From the NCBI GenBank assembly GCA_012064415.1, contig SSNU01000024.1:187812-251811 (forward strand): a stretch of 64,000 bases of DNA, in the 5' to 3' direction. A model generated the notes under the pieces. The model was not told the DNA's origin and ran no database searches. It saw only the letters and a list, made by a program, of their open reading frames with translations. Each line of letters begins with the position of its first letter. Positions within the stretch are counted from its first letter, which is position 1. This stretch comes from Gyrodactylus bullatarudis. Lineage: Eukaryota > Platyhelminthes > Monogenea > Gyrodactylidea > Gyrodactylidae. Below are positions 9,600 through 22,558 of this stretch, piece by piece. The position numbers and the translations under genes are program-made.

Positions 9600-10590
9600 C
9601 AAGAGAAGATTTTTTCCAAAGAGAGACTAAAAGACCTTATTCTCATAGACTTCCCTTATCACTACAAGTAAATAATAAAAAAAGTTAAATGGTCAACTCT
9701 TCCATGTCCAAAGATGCGTAAGTTGCAAATTTATTTAAGTTACTAGCAATGTTAAAAATAAATTTTGATATTCTACGAGTGAGGAAAATGAAATAAAGGC
9801 CAAATTTATTGTCCTACTAACAGGGAATACTTTAATTTTTACTAAGAAGATTTTTTTTTAATTGTCCCCTTACATGATAAAGTCATTGACTCACACGGTA
9901 ATTCATTTTCTGGCAATTCTAGAAAAATAAATCTTCTTATAAATAAAACATGCAGCTGTAAAATACAAGCTCTATTTCATAAACTGCATGAGGTTTTAAA
10001 TTCTTCCGATGGGAATTACTAATTAACTTGGATCTTTCTTTCGGTATGCAGTACTTACTTATACCGTAGGTATACTCATCCATAACAGAGAGACCCAATC
10101 TATTTCATAGGCAATACAAAAAGATCACTCTGTTGATTCTTAAGCCTCGAATTAATAACTAAACATGACTCGACTGAATGAATCAAATTTAACACAAGGC
10201 ATTGGCAAAGAAAATTAATCTTGAGGTTTTGTTTCTACATATTATATATTTCTATACACTCATGATTCATTATATTTGTAAAAATGCTTCTTCTCAAAAC
10301 GTTACAAATCAATGTTCCGATAAATATGTTCTCTTACCATCAAGCTCCTTTTCTTTGATTCTATCTCGTGCATATTCACTTTCAACCAAATATTTTCTGT
10401 GCGTGGGTATAGCTTTAAAAATAAAAAAGATATGACAGGGAAAAAGGGTACTGAAACATAATAATATAATCGGCTTAACTGGAGGATATATATTCCATAA
10501 TAAAATCACTTCACACTGAACTTCCTGAAAAATGTATGAGAATTAAATCAAACTATTAAAAACTATTTCGCATAATTACTGAATATGAAA
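9600..10590. other. No gene seen
   Basis: This is AT-rich sequence with only short chance ORFs. No domain, repeat or RNA gene could be supported. Confidence 0.5.
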
Positions 10591-10594
10591 TATA

Positions 10595-11661
10595 TATAGT
10601 GGTAGAAAAAATAAAAGTATTCACTAGAAATTGTCTCTAAATCACTTATTAAAAGTTATTGAAAATGGAAAGATGACCCATTCGATAGAGAATATTCGTT
10701 TCTATCAGAAATTACTNNNNNNNNNNNNNNNNNNNNNNNNNNNNNNNNNNNNNNNNNNNNNNNNNNNNNNNNNNNNNNNNNNNNNNNNNNNNNNNNNNNN
10801 NNNNNNNNNNNNNNNNNNNNNNNNNNNNNNNNNNNNNNNNNNNNNNNNNNNNNNNNNNNNNNNNNNNNNNNNNNNNNNNNNNNNNNNNNNNNNNNNNNNN
10901 NNNNNNNNNNNNNNNNNNNNNNNNNNNNNNNNNNNNNNNNNNNNNNNNNNNNNNNNNNNNNNNNNNNNNNNNNNNNNNNNNNNNNNNNNNNNNNNNNNNN
11001 NNNNNNNNNNNNNNNNNNNNNNNNNNNNNNNNNNNNNNNNNNNNNNNNNNNNNNNNNNNNNNNNNNNNNNNNNNNNNNNNNNNNNNNNNNNNNNNNNNNN
11101 NNNNNNNNNNNNNNNNNNNNNNNNNNNNNNNNNNNNNNNNNNNNNNNNNNNNNNNNNNNNNNNNNNNNNNNNNNNNNNNNNNNNNNNNNNNNNNNNNNNN
11201 NNNNNNNNNNNNNNNNNNNNNNNNNNNNNNNNNNNNNNNNNNNNNNNNNNNNNNNNNNNNNNNNNNNNNNNNNNNNNNNNNNNNNNNNNNNNNNNNNNNN
11301 NNNNNNNNNNNNNNNNNNNNNNNNNNNNNNNNNNNNNNNNNNNNNNNNNNNNNNNNNNNNNNNNNNNNNNNNNNNNNNNNNNNNNNNNNNNNNNNNNNNN
11401 NNNNNNNNNNNNNNNNNNNNNNNNNNNNNNNNNNNNNNNNNNNNNNNNNNNNNNNNNNNNNNNNNNNNNNNNNNNNNNNNNNNNNNNNNNNNNNNNNNNN
11501 NNNNNNNNNNNNNNNNNNNNNNNNNNNNNNNNNNTAAAAGTAATTTCTGATAGAAACGAATATTCTCTATCGAATGGGTCATCTTTCCATTTTCAATAAC
11601 TTTTAATAAGTGATTTAGAGACAATTTCTAGTGAATACTTTTATTTTTTCTACCACTATAT
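10595..11661. mobile_element. Inverted repeat arms flanking an 818-bp assembly gap (10717-11534)
   Basis: About 120 bp on the left (10595-10716) is the exact reverse complement of the sequence right of the gap (11538-11661). The outer ends read TATAGTGGTAGAA and its complement. The centre is all N. A foldback element, a TIR transposon or an assembly artefact at a palindrome would all give this picture. ORFs reported across the N run are meaningless. Confidence 0.7.
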
Positions 11662-12341
11662 TTTACAGTATATTCTTAAAATTTTACAATTATTCTAGTA
11701 TAATCTTAAAACCAGTACAAAACTACTAAATCATTTAAAAATATAATGTAACATTTATATATGTTTTAAAACCAGAGGACATCTTGATTGATGATAGATA
11801 GGTTATATAGTCTGTCAATTTGAGGCTCAAAGTGAGCTGAAATTCCAGCGTTAAATTCATTGTTTCAAATTGTATCATTGTGCTTATTATATTTTTTTGC
11901 ATTTCCTAGAACAAGCGTCATACAATTAGCTCCGTTCGATGCAGCATAAGAAATTTCAAATTTCAGACTAAAATATTCTTTCATTCAAATAACTAAAAAT
12001 TCCAAAGACGAAACTGTTTTTTTCTTTGTTTTTACATTTTAGGCTCCACTTTTATCAAATCATACACAGAAAATACTAGAGACAAATCATCAGATTTGCT
12101 TACTTTACCATATCTGCCGTTTATATACTTAATACTCACACTCACGAGTAATTACGCGAAATAGTTTTTATCATCCGATTTTTTACATGTTTTAGAAAGC
12201 TTAGTGTATAATAAATATATTTTTCAGTAAATATAAGCTTAAGATCAAAATTTTTCCTTCAAGAACTTTTAACCGAAAATTTTAATTGACATCGAAGTAG
12301 ACTAGTGATGAAATGATGATCAAAATTTATTAAGAACTATA
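11662..12341. other. No gene seen
   Basis: This AT-rich stretch separates the gap-flanking repeat and the first TA-flanked TIR element. Nothing coding could be supported. Confidence 0.5.
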
Positions 12342-12780
12342 CCTTTTACAGACGAAAATAAGACGTTACTAAATAGAAAATTAGATACATGTAGATTCAA
12401 AATGAGAATATATGCTTGTGTACAAAAGGCATAATGTAATTACCTAGAGTTGTATGTATAATTATACATTATGATGGTATATGCAGATGTATTATTAATG
12501 GTATATTAATGGTATACATTTTGAATTTCAAAATGAAAACTTGTCTATTTATCAAAACTGGATCATATTTCACATTTTAGGATGTCACCTCCTGCTCTTG
12601 AGAAGGTAATTTTTATATGCTCCAAATTTTTTCTATCGGATTTATTAGGTACGAAAATGAAGCCAGAAAAAAATTATCATCTTGAACTTTGATCTTCATC
12701 TCCTCTCTCTTTGCAACTTAAGAAAACACATTGTGACACACGAACATACTTAGTTTTTTCTTATTTTCGTCTGTGAAAGG
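12342..12780. mobile_element. TA-flanked TIR element (MITE-like), copy 1
   Basis: The left end CCTTTTACAGACGAAAATAA and the right end TTATTTTCGTCTGTGAAAGG are inverted repeats bounded by TA on both sides, giving a 439-bp element. The interior has no transposase frame. TA target duplication suggests mobilisation by a Tc1/mariner-type transposase. A related, shorter copy is at 13855. Confidence 0.75.
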
Positions 12781-12823
12781 TATAGTAATTCATATAGCCT
12801 ATCAAAAATGTCTGAAATCCACT

Positions 12824-13091
12824 TAATTTAGAAGGAGATATTATTAAATACATTATTGTACATTTCTTAAAACATCATCAGCGGCAATACTTTGAAAATG
12901 ATAAGTTAAGAATTGATCAAAATATTAATTTACAAGTTATGAAAGAAATAGAAATGGCTAAAGAAAATCAGAATAAATTGCAAGCTGAAAGAAACTGTCT
13001 AATAAATAGCAACAATAGAGAGAAAGTGGAATATTACTCAAGGCAGCTGAAGGTTATAATTAGGCATAATTTTTCTGACTTGGGTTTATAA
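12824..13091 (+). CDS. Possible exon of an unknown coiled-coil protein
   Basis: An open frame of about 89 codons ends at a TAA at 13089. It is rich in K, E, Q and N with heptad-like character (MKEIEMAKENQNKLQAE), unlike the surrounding low-complexity AT DNA. There is no in-frame ATG near its start, so it would be the last exon of a plus-strand gene whose upstream part is not seen. A TIR element lies immediately upstream, which could have disrupted it. No family is recognised. Confidence 0.3.
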
Positions 13092-13119
13092 AGGATAATT
13101 TAATGTTCCTCTTTTCTTA

Positions 13120-13240
13120 AAAGCCTAGTTACCATACTGTCCTTCTAAAGATGTTCTGTCGCTCTTTCTTCCAGTTATTCCTAAGTATGACATTCCACAG
13201 TCCCATTGAAATTTATAAACTTGTAGAATCTTCAGAGTTT
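13120..13240 (-). pseudogene. Possible PLE GIY-YIG scrap
   Basis: The minus strand reads QWDCGMSYLGITGRK, which resembles the first GIY-YIG strand of Penelope-like endonucleases (Cys, then Y-x-G-x-T). Only this short block survives, so the call is tentative. Confidence 0.3.
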
Positions 13241-13854
13241 TAGAATTATTATTATAATGAATTCTTTATTGTTTTTTATCATTTTTAAAGTATTGCCACT
13301 GATCATTGTTTGGTAAATTTACAATTGTTTTTGTATATATTTTATTTTTTAAGTATTTTAGATACTTAATTATTTGTTATATGTATTTTTGGTGACGAGG
13401 GATAAGTGCTCAAGTCTTTTTGTATATATAATTGGATGCGGAGAAGTCACAAATCTTCCCTTAGACATAAGACTCAGCGTGTATCTAATTTATAAGCTAG
13501 TAAAGAAACAATTCAAAAATTTTTTTGGTAGATACTCTTTCATTTTTCTAAGAAATTAAATTTGTCGAATTTGGTTGAAGGAATCAACTCAGTTAGGAAT
13601 TTCTCTATTATTTTGAAACAACAGATTATCGGAAAAAGACTTTTCAGAAATATTGGCTTTTATTCTTCCAATGTTACTCGTCTAAACTCACCAAAAAATT
13701 TTTTTGGTTCTTTTGCTCCTTCTTCTTCTTCTTCTTGGCCATACGGTACCTTCATGGAATCTAAATCATTTTTTAGAATTATATTATATCTCATTTAATC
13801 TTGACTCCCATACAACTATACACATAGTCCCCACGGAAGTTAAGATAATCTTTA

Positions 13855-14132
13855 CCTTTAACAGACGAAAATAAGATACACGTAGATTCAAAATGAGAAT
13901 GTATATGTTTGTGTACAAAAAGCATGATGTAATTACCTAGAGTTGTATGTATAATGGTATATGCAGATGTATTATAAATGGTATTCTTTTAACGTATGCT
14001 ATAATCAAGAAAAATCCTATTCAAAATTTAACCTTGTAAGACGTAAATGCCATCCCCATTTTTACTGTCTCATTTTGAATCTATGTAAATCCCTATTTGT
14101 ACTTAGTTTTTCTTATTTTCGTCTGTAAAAGG
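13855..14132. mobile_element. TA-flanked TIR element (MITE-like), copy 2
   Basis: The ends CCTTTAACAGACGAAAATAA and TTATTTTCGTCTGTAAAAGG match copy 1, with TA on both flanks (278 bp). The left 130 bp aligns with the interior of copy 1, including a shared GTAATTACCTAGAGTTGTAT block, so this is a deletion derivative of the same family in the same orientation. Confidence 0.75.
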
Positions 14133-15879
14133 TATATAATTGTGATTTACTCTATAATTACGCATAAGTAAATTCCACGCATGATGACTAGCGTTTAGTA
14201 AATAGGATAATGAAAAAGGTCTTTTATACATCTCTGCCTCAAAAATAATAACCAATGAGAGTGAAGTAAGCATGAACCAATATTCAAGCATAATTTCCAT
14301 GTTTTTTATTCTTGTGCTTTAACTGATTGGTTAAAGTGAAGTTGACCGGAAATCGAGCCAAATATCCCGGTCTGTGCGTGGGTGTATCCATAACATATTA
14401 TTGCGTGTACATTGCAATTATAAGGGGGTCAGTATAAATGACATATCATTTATCCTAGAGAAAAATACGTTACAAATTGCTCAGGTTCTATAAAAAATAA
14501 ATTAAAAAATTCAAAATGCTATCGTGTATAAAATTTCACGCTTAGCAAGATGGTATAATCTTCAAACCTGTGGCTAAAATAACTACAAAATTATAATAAT
14601 ATTTAAAGCATACGGTTGATTAAACGCCACTGTTCGAAAAAGCATCCAATAAATAATAGTATTCTGAGTAATTTCCATGCATCAAGCTCAGAAAAAACTA
14701 GATTAAATAATAAATTGCACTCAAATTTCTAGATGAGAATTTAGCCAAATACGGAAATAAGCCAGAGGTTGAATAAACAACATTCAACACTATGCGTTAC
14801 GTCATGAACATGTAACACTCTGATACTGTAAAAGTCACTTTTTATGAGATCCTTTCAAAAGATGTGCTTGTATATATATAAGCGAATTTTAGTTATATTT
14901 TTTAGAATTGAAGCTCGAAAATTTCTATGTTGACTCAAAATTTCATGCTGAATATAATGGTACTAAATTGAAGTCTGACTGACTGCTGCTTCAGCTCTTT
15001 TTGCTACAGCCTCTTCCTGTTATAATGGGAGAAAAAGTGGAAAATAACCAGAAAAAAGTATTAAGATCATCTACAAAATTTCATCAACCTATTGAAAAAT
15101 TCGAGATTCTAATAACAAAATACATTTAGAGCCATTGGAAATTTGTAGGAGGGAATATTGGTCGATTCTGATTGGCCGACAAATACTCAATTTCTATTGG
15201 TCTATTGAGTTTTGGCGTAGAAATGGTATATAAGTAGCGTGTACTTGAACATTCACACAACTTGCTTTTTTGCAGAGCTTTACCTGTATCAGTCAGCACA
15301 AGATGATGAATATTGGGGAGATGACCCAAGATCAAATTTCTTTGAACTCTTTAGTTTTGAAGAACATATTTTTTGTCAAAGTTGAAAAATGATAGTTAAA
15401 TAATGAAAATTTTCAACTTACCTTGAAGTACTGTTTTCAAGTGATTAAATAGATAGCTCATTTTTCGAAGCGTTCAAGATTTTCCCCCTTAAAAACATAT
15501 GAAAGTATAGTTTTTTGCGCTTCTAGAAAAAAAATCAATAAAAATTGAGATAGAAACTAACAACTTGACTTCTCAGAAGGCTAGCTTTGAAAACAGTGGC
15601 TGATAATAACTAACTATAGAATGGAAAGTCTTGTAACTTTAGAATTTTCATTAAAGTGAAATTTCTAACCAATAGTAAGCAAAAAACTTCTTTCCTTTGC
15701 ATCAACATGATTAATTATATATATATCGTACATTTCTCATTTTTAAATATATATAATAGTCATTTACATAGATAGTGGCTTGTGAATTCGGTTCATATGA
15801 CACTAAATTGTTTTTATACTCTTCTGGACCTTTCTTCAGCTGACCAATAGAATTCAAGAATAGTACCAACCGATAAAAT
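14133..15879. other. No gene seen; one promoter-like cluster
   Basis: No supported coding exon. At 15170-15240 two ATTGG (inverted CCAAT) boxes precede a TATATAAG at about 15230, an arrangement like a plus-strand core promoter, but no recognisable gene follows it. Confidence 0.35.
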
Positions 15880-16026
15880 ATGGATATTTTCAAAAAAAAG
15901 AAAACCAAAAGTCATAGTGAAAATAACGAGATGTTGGCTGTAGCAAATAACCAATAAGTTCTAGTTCCTAGCAATGCCCAAGAAACAGTTACAGAGTTGG
16001 ATACAAGTGAAGTCAATGAGTCCTAA
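15880..16026 (+). pseudogene. Possible 48-codon basic/acidic ORF with one internal TAA
   Basis: ATG at 15880 opens a frame beginning MDIFKKKKTKSHSENNE. A TAA at 15955 interrupts it, and the same frame then continues NAQETVTELDTSEVNES to a TAA at 16024. The composition on both sides of the stop is coding-like. It could be a small degraded gene or a chance ORF; no homology is recognised. Confidence 0.25.
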
Positions 16027-17086
16027 CCTGCAATTAATGAGAAAAAAAAGTTGTGAAATAGCAAAAAAAAGTTTAATAGCTTTAGGTACTTACTGATAAA
16101 TATATCTATTTTTCGTAATTATGTTAACTACCGTGTGTAAGGACGGTGACATATACCATTACCCCTCAAAGTTTTATTGCATTTTGACCAATGATACTCT
16201 AGTATTTGTAGGCCAATCAGAGTCAAGCAATATTCCTACTATAATCTTGAACTTTGTAGATCATATTAAATAATATTTAGTTCTAATTAATATCCACGTT
16301 GGTTTTTCTTTCAGTTATATAAGGAAGAGTCCCTAGCAGACTAATCGAAAACAGCTATCAATCGAAGTGTCATTAGATTCAGCTTGTAAGTTTATGATTT
16401 GTATTTTTAATTATTTGTTTATCTTGTTTTCCATGAGCCAGGTAATGGTAAAGACACAGTGCAATAAGTCTACTCTTCTCACTTGTCCAATATCAATGGC
16501 CTAGTTCATAAAATTAAGAATGAGAGATATCCACAACCTGGAGGAAACGTATGAAGAAAGTTTTAAAAAAAACACCATAAACTAGTTCATAGTTATAGTA
16601 AATTTTTTCCTAAAGGTTAAAGCTAAAATTTAAAGATTTTCAAACAAAAGAACGCTTATAAGCAATAAATTCAATAACCCATATTAAAAATATTTATTCT
16701 AATTTCTATTTTTCAAGTTACTTGTAAGTAGTTGCAGCATATGAAAAATGATTATGAGATTGAAAGGAAAAGGCTCGATTATAAAAATATTCTGTGTTTA
16801 TGTACTCGAAGGTCGCATATGAACATTTACAATAGATGAAAGAATGCAACACAGTTGATAGATTATATATATAGATATTTTAGAATATATGGTTATTGAA
16901 AATCATGTACGGAATGCGCTGGTACTCATGAATCTCCATAAAATAGCGGTATGTGTCTTTTTATGGTATTTCTAATCTTTTCCCCTGAAAAAGTGTCAAA
17001 ATATGTGTGCTATGGAAGGTTGCATTACTGGCGTTGTCTACACATGTTCGAATGGTTAATATATAATAATAATATGGGATAAGGAA
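16027..17086. other. No gene seen; promoter-like TATA and donor near 16320-16390
   Basis: CCAAT boxes near 16187 and 16213, a TTATATAAGG at about 16315 and a GTAAGT at about 16386 resemble a plus-strand promoter with a short noncoding first exon. No downstream coding exon was identified before the antisense DUF389 gene. Confidence 0.3.
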
Positions 17087-20000
17087 TTAGTTTAGAGTGT
17101 CACTCTTCTTCTTTGTTGGCTGTTGACTCAACAGTTTTGAGGACCATGGGGCACTGGGATTGGTTGGCGTATTGATAAATTCTGTCTTGACAACGGAGAA
17201 GCGTCCTGTCATTGAGGCTGTACTATGAGCGGAATCTGAAAAAGAACTTTGAATAAATCTAGTTGTCAGGGCATTCGTCAGGCATCGAACATGACTATTA
17301 GACAGAATCACCTCTCCTTCTAATGTAGCAAGTTATCTAAAATAAATAACTAGGGCCTCGAATATGACTCATATTTTTTAGGTTACACAATTGAATTCTG
17401 CAAGTTTAGTTATCATACGAAGATGAAATCAACCAAGATCAAGAAATTAACAGAGAATTTGGCAATGCTTAAATCCTATTTAATAAACTAAATAGTCGTG
17501 ATATTACTTTTAAGTAGTCATTAGATATAAAAGAATAATAAAAGTTTCATTAGTCACAACTTTCTGAACTGCATGAAATTTGAGGCCCTGCTTATGATTA
17601 AGGATGAAATACGGGTGTATGACGATAAAGGAGCAACTCACGCATTCCTATTCACAAGGAAGGAAGTAAAGAATGTCAAAAATAAAGAGGAACTAGCTCA
17701 GAGAGATTGAGTAGAGTAGGAACTTACTGCTTTTGTGGAGGGGATTCACTTTTATTGGCTCGCCTTGGTTCGTATCTATAGAGAATGGGAAAAGAAAAAT
17801 GAATGGAATTTTATTTTCATTTGTATTACACGTACCAGTGAGACATTCAAAGTTAGTGGGACTAGAATTTTTCCTCGACTGTGGTAGGGAAATATCTTGG
17901 GGGTCGATAAACTTGACAGCTGATCCACGACGAGAATTTGCCTGAAAAGGAAGAAAATAAGAGGAAGATGGAATGATGGCTGGAATGATGGGGGACTTAC
18001 AAATTCGTCGACTTCGTTCACTGTGTTGAGAGCTTCGTTCTTCTGGTGGATTCTGGAGAAGAGGTCTTGCAGCTTTGAGGTTTTACTTTTACCTACAAAG
18101 AAGTTGTCGGATATTGGGAAACGATTGAGAAAATTCTTGAATTTACGTGAGTAATCTCCGTCGAGACTCTGGGAATGCTTCGAGAGGAGGAGGCGATGTT
18201 TGAAACGTTTGCCTAGCTTACCTGTAGTTTCAGACTCGGCCCCTTCCTCCTCCTCGCCTGCGACATCATCCGAGTAGAGTCGGGTTAGATCTCTAATTTG
18301 ATTGTAGCGCAGAATGTGCCCAGTGCCGCTAAGTTGGAGATCCTCAATAGCGTAGTTGCGTAAAGTGGCTGGGCCAACGCTAAACTGGTTATAGTTGGTT
18401 ATAAGGGCTTCCTTTGGCACAGAGGAGGCTGACGTCGATATGAAATTCTCAAAGGTATTAATAGTATGATGGCGGATATTGGTGAAGCTTTGTCGGCGTT
18501 GTTCAGCTGCCTCTTTGGAAGCAGAAGCGAACTCATCTATCCAATTGCTCCCGGTTGTTGTGGCAATTCGTTGTAGATTCTTGTCACTGGTTACTGACTA
18601 GAAAATAGAGAATAGAAATTAATTCAAAATGTTCATGAGTTGTGGACAAATAGAGGCCTACATCGATGACAGCGTTGAACTCGGCTGTTTTTCTCTCAAT
18701 GTCCTTGGAAGTGGTTCCATCAGTTAGACCAATATAATTATTCAAGGCCTGGTTGGCCAGTTCATTGGCTAGCTCCTTGGCTGTTACCTTTTGGAGACAT
18801 TTGTAGTTGTCAGTGACAGCCTTGAGGTCTTCCTTGTAAAAGGTCCTGGTGATGTTGTTGGTGAATGACTTGGGCGCAAGATCCTTGATCTTGTTCACAA
18901 TGTACCCAGTTATAATGATAATTATGATATTGATGCATGTGATAATGAAGGAGACACCACTGGAAATAGCAAACTCAATGGGCAAATCGTACTTTCGTTT
19001 AACATAGAGGGGACTGTAATTCTTGTAGGATTTGTAGTTGCAGGCAAATGTGGTCCCATTGCTGTTTGGTATCTGTATAAAGTTACATATATATTTATTG
19101 TAAATATATAGATTTATTTAAAACATGTAAGGATGGATAACTTACACAGACATGGTCACGCTCCATTGCAGCCAGACATGAGAGGAAAAGGAAGAGGCCC
19201 TATACGCGAGAAAGAGACATAGTTTGAGAATTCGTGAGTAAAATGAATTTAACAGTTTCAGACATTTATATATTTTTACAATAGAGATTCGTCAATGTAA
19301 ATATTTTACACATTGGGTTAATTTTCCCAAGGTATTTTTAGTCTTTGGATAATTCAAGGTCTATCCTTGTATATCCTGCAATGTGTGTGCGGAAATAGGC
19401 ACAAAACTGAGTTAAAATTGACAAGTTTCGAAAAATATTGGTTAATTTTCCTAATTTGAAAAATAAACTTAGAAGATCTGAGGATAATTATAATAAATTT
19501 CCTCCCACTCTTTTGTCGAGAATTTGAAACCTAAACAAGATGATGTCATTTTTGTTATTCAGTTTTGACCGAATACAAACTCAAAAACTCTATGATAGAA
19601 TATTTTCATGTGTTCAAGACTGTATTAGTTAAAATATAACAATACTGAAAGAGTTGTGTGTAGGCTATGCATGAAATAAAAGTTGAATGAAATTCTAGGT
19701 CATTTGAGTTGATAGAGTGTGTGTGTACTCTAAAGAGTTTGAACTAGTGAATAGAGATATAAAATTTTGTATGAAATATGGAGTTTTAAAGTACTCACAG
19801 AATTGACAGCAGGGGGTAGGAGGGACAGTGAGATGGCATTGCCAATGAGGGCAGCAACAGAATTTTGGAGGTTAGCAAAAGCAACAGATAATCCAGAGAA
19901 GGTGGCCACCACTAACGAAGACAAGAGACCCTGGGCACGTACTCGACTACGCATTTCAGCTGTGGGATAGGGATCAGTCTCCTCGAACTGGGCAATATAG

Positions 20001-22558
20001 TGAGCTGGTATGCCAAAGACGAAGCCGGTTAGTACGCAGATCAACAGGGATACAAAGCCATTACGAAGGCCTTTGCGAAGGAGTGAGTTCTCCCTTAGCA
20101 CAAGGCCATAGACGACACACATGATTGGATCCTAATATATTTGTTTTATTATTGGTAGATCAATAAAAAACAAGTAAAAAATTGGTTTTATTTTTATCGC
20201 ATTGAATACATACTGTTCAAAAGTTTAATGATATAAAATAATAATAAAAGTCTATAAATATATTTCTCAGCAATAGTTTGAATGAAGAATAATGAAATAA
20301 AGAAAGAGTGAGAACGAACACTTTTCTTCTTCAAGTGAAAGAAAAGTGTAGAAAATCTGTGTGTTTGTTATTAGAAGAATGAGAATGAGACCTACCATAA
20401 GGGGCGAGAGCAACATGGATGCAAAGACACTGGCGACTGAGTTCGTGACTAGGGCGACAACTGCAACAATGGCTGCGCATAGGAGGAACGCCAAGTAGTT
20501 GACGTCAAAGGCAGACCTCTGGCGAATGGACTCGTAGATCTGGGCAATTGTAATCCTCGACTTGAGGGATTTGACGAATTTCTTGAATCTCTCCGAGGAC
20601 ATTGGATTCGAGGATTCTGTGGTACTAAAAAGGCCATTAGATTGGACACATGCAAAAAGTAATATTATGTAATCAAAAGGTGGAGGGGGGAATGAAAAAT
20701 CAGGCCAGGAAATACCACACATAAAAAACCTAGATTTTGGAGAAAAAAATCAACATGCTCTGTGTTTCCACTATTGACATGACAAGAATGGATGATGATT
20801 AAATTAAATGATATGGGGGGTAGGAATGAAGAGAGCAGGTGGATGTATGTACAACTTTTCTTACCAATAGCTGTGTAGATTAATAATAAACAATGGTTAG
20901 TTTACAAATAAATGCAATAGGATATCTTTTCAAGGAATCTTGAATGTAGCTTGAGAAATCCAAGGCTCATTCATTTATTTATTTTTGTGTTTTTTAGCTT
21001 GACCATTACATAATTATGATGAGAGATTTGCTTAGTACTACTATCTTGGTGGAAAAAAAAAGTTTCACACGTTTACATACATAGAAATTATTTTATTGAT
21101 TAGATAATTATGCCTTGTATGTTAATATTGAACATCTGATATATGAGAGATGAACAGATGTGAGAGAAGAACTAGTGTGAATGAGATTACTATTTTCATA
21201 TATTGATCCCACGCCTACGGAAAAAAGGTTGACCCATATTTCCTCTTCATTAGGTGTTGCGTAGAAAGAGAGCTGTTTTCCATTTCGAAAAATAAAAAAA
21301 GATAATCAAGGGTCAAAGACCCTAGACATTGAAAGAGGGTGGATATTTATTGTAGTGAGTACCAAGTTAGGCCAGTAATGAAGGATGGAAGAGAATAGAC
21401 TCATCATACTCCTTGGCATACCCTTGTTGAGAAGGAATCCTGATAATATCTTAATGAGTGATTATTAAACATTAGAATTTCATGATTTGAATCATCAAGT
21501 CAAATACATTTCTTTTTTCTTCTTCTCTATTTTGACAAAAATAAACAAAGCAAAGAGAATGAAGGAATTCCTGACTAGACTAACTCACATTCGATTTCCA
21601 TTGCGATTTGAAATGGTCACTGTCGGCTCAATGATCCTGGAGGGAATGGGAGGAGGAGTGAGGAGATTAAACTTGATTCCATGTGTAGTGTGTTAAACTC
21701 ACATTATCGAGGTGTACTCCTTCTTGCCAATGTTGTGGAAGGCAAGTTGATCAACGATGCTATCCGAGACTGAACTCTCATAGACTTGAAATTCAACCTA
21801 AACACACAAACACATAAAAGGGTCACACATACATGAATAAATTAAGAGGATTTCTATGTAAAAACTATGTAGGCAAAAGAAACTAGGCTTTGGGGAAATT
21901 TATTTAGACTCATGTGATATAAATCGATATTATTATTAATGCAAGATAGATACTGCTACATTGTAGTATATTTCCTATTTTTATAATAAATTCCCAGGCA
22001 TTTCTACATATAGATTATATATGGGTTCAACTCACAGTGTAATACTTTCCATTGTTGGATAAACGCCAGGTTTGCTCTTGAATGTCATTATCTGAGAGGA
22101 CCTTTCTAACTGCCTAGTTAAAACGGTGGAAGGAAATGTGATTAGAGAGGAAAATTAAACACCTTGGTGATGATGCCAGGTGTTGAAAAAATGTAGAAAA
22201 AAACAACCGAGATATCATCTTTCATGAAGATGCAAGGATTCAGTCGACTGATCAAAAATGATAAATCGATCGAGCTAATCTCAGGAATTCAGTGCTTGGA
22301 ATTTTTATTCGCGATTACTGCTAACATTTAATAGTGCATTTAGTAGTATTTTTTTCTCAATGAATTTTTCAAACTGCAAAATAATTTATAGTTTCATTGA
22401 AAATTACGTTTGAAAAAAAAGAATTTGAAAGAAATTTTGGTTGATGAGATGAAACTCACATCTTCTGAAGATGTCTCCTGGATATTGACAGGATTGTCTC
22501 GGTTGTTCAAGAGTTCTTCCTCAGCCTTTGGCACAGTAATCCTCAAGATGAAAGGCAT
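17087..22558 (-). CDS. DUF389 family multi-pass membrane protein
   Basis: Twelve exons on the minus strand give 776 codons plus stop: 22460-22558, 22036-22113, 21703-21797, 21589-21636, 20396-20624, 19799-20131, 19146-19199, 18662-19072, 18001-18597, 17836-17941, 17728-17775, 17087-17319. All phases join and the lengths sum to whole codons. After a soluble N-terminal region of about 150 residues come hydrophobic helices with LLCAAIVAVVALVTNSVA, MLLSPLM..DPIM, SLLPPAVNSG and a final helix before VNKIKDLAP. This is the order of the DUF389 (TIGR00271-type) hydrophobic domain, a family of unknown function common in bacteria and found in some invertebrates. The 350-residue C-terminal tail is charged and unfamiliar. 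The protein is probably in a cell membrane. Introns and animal neighbours argue against bacterial contamination. Confidence 0.85.

Noticed and set aside
10631..11624. Two 322-codon ORFs on opposite strands across the gap
   Set aside because: They are translations of N bases plus the inverted repeat arms and carry no information.
17087..22558. Bacterial contamination or recent bacterial origin for the DUF389 gene
   Set aside because: Many GT..AG introns and continuous animal gene neighbours.
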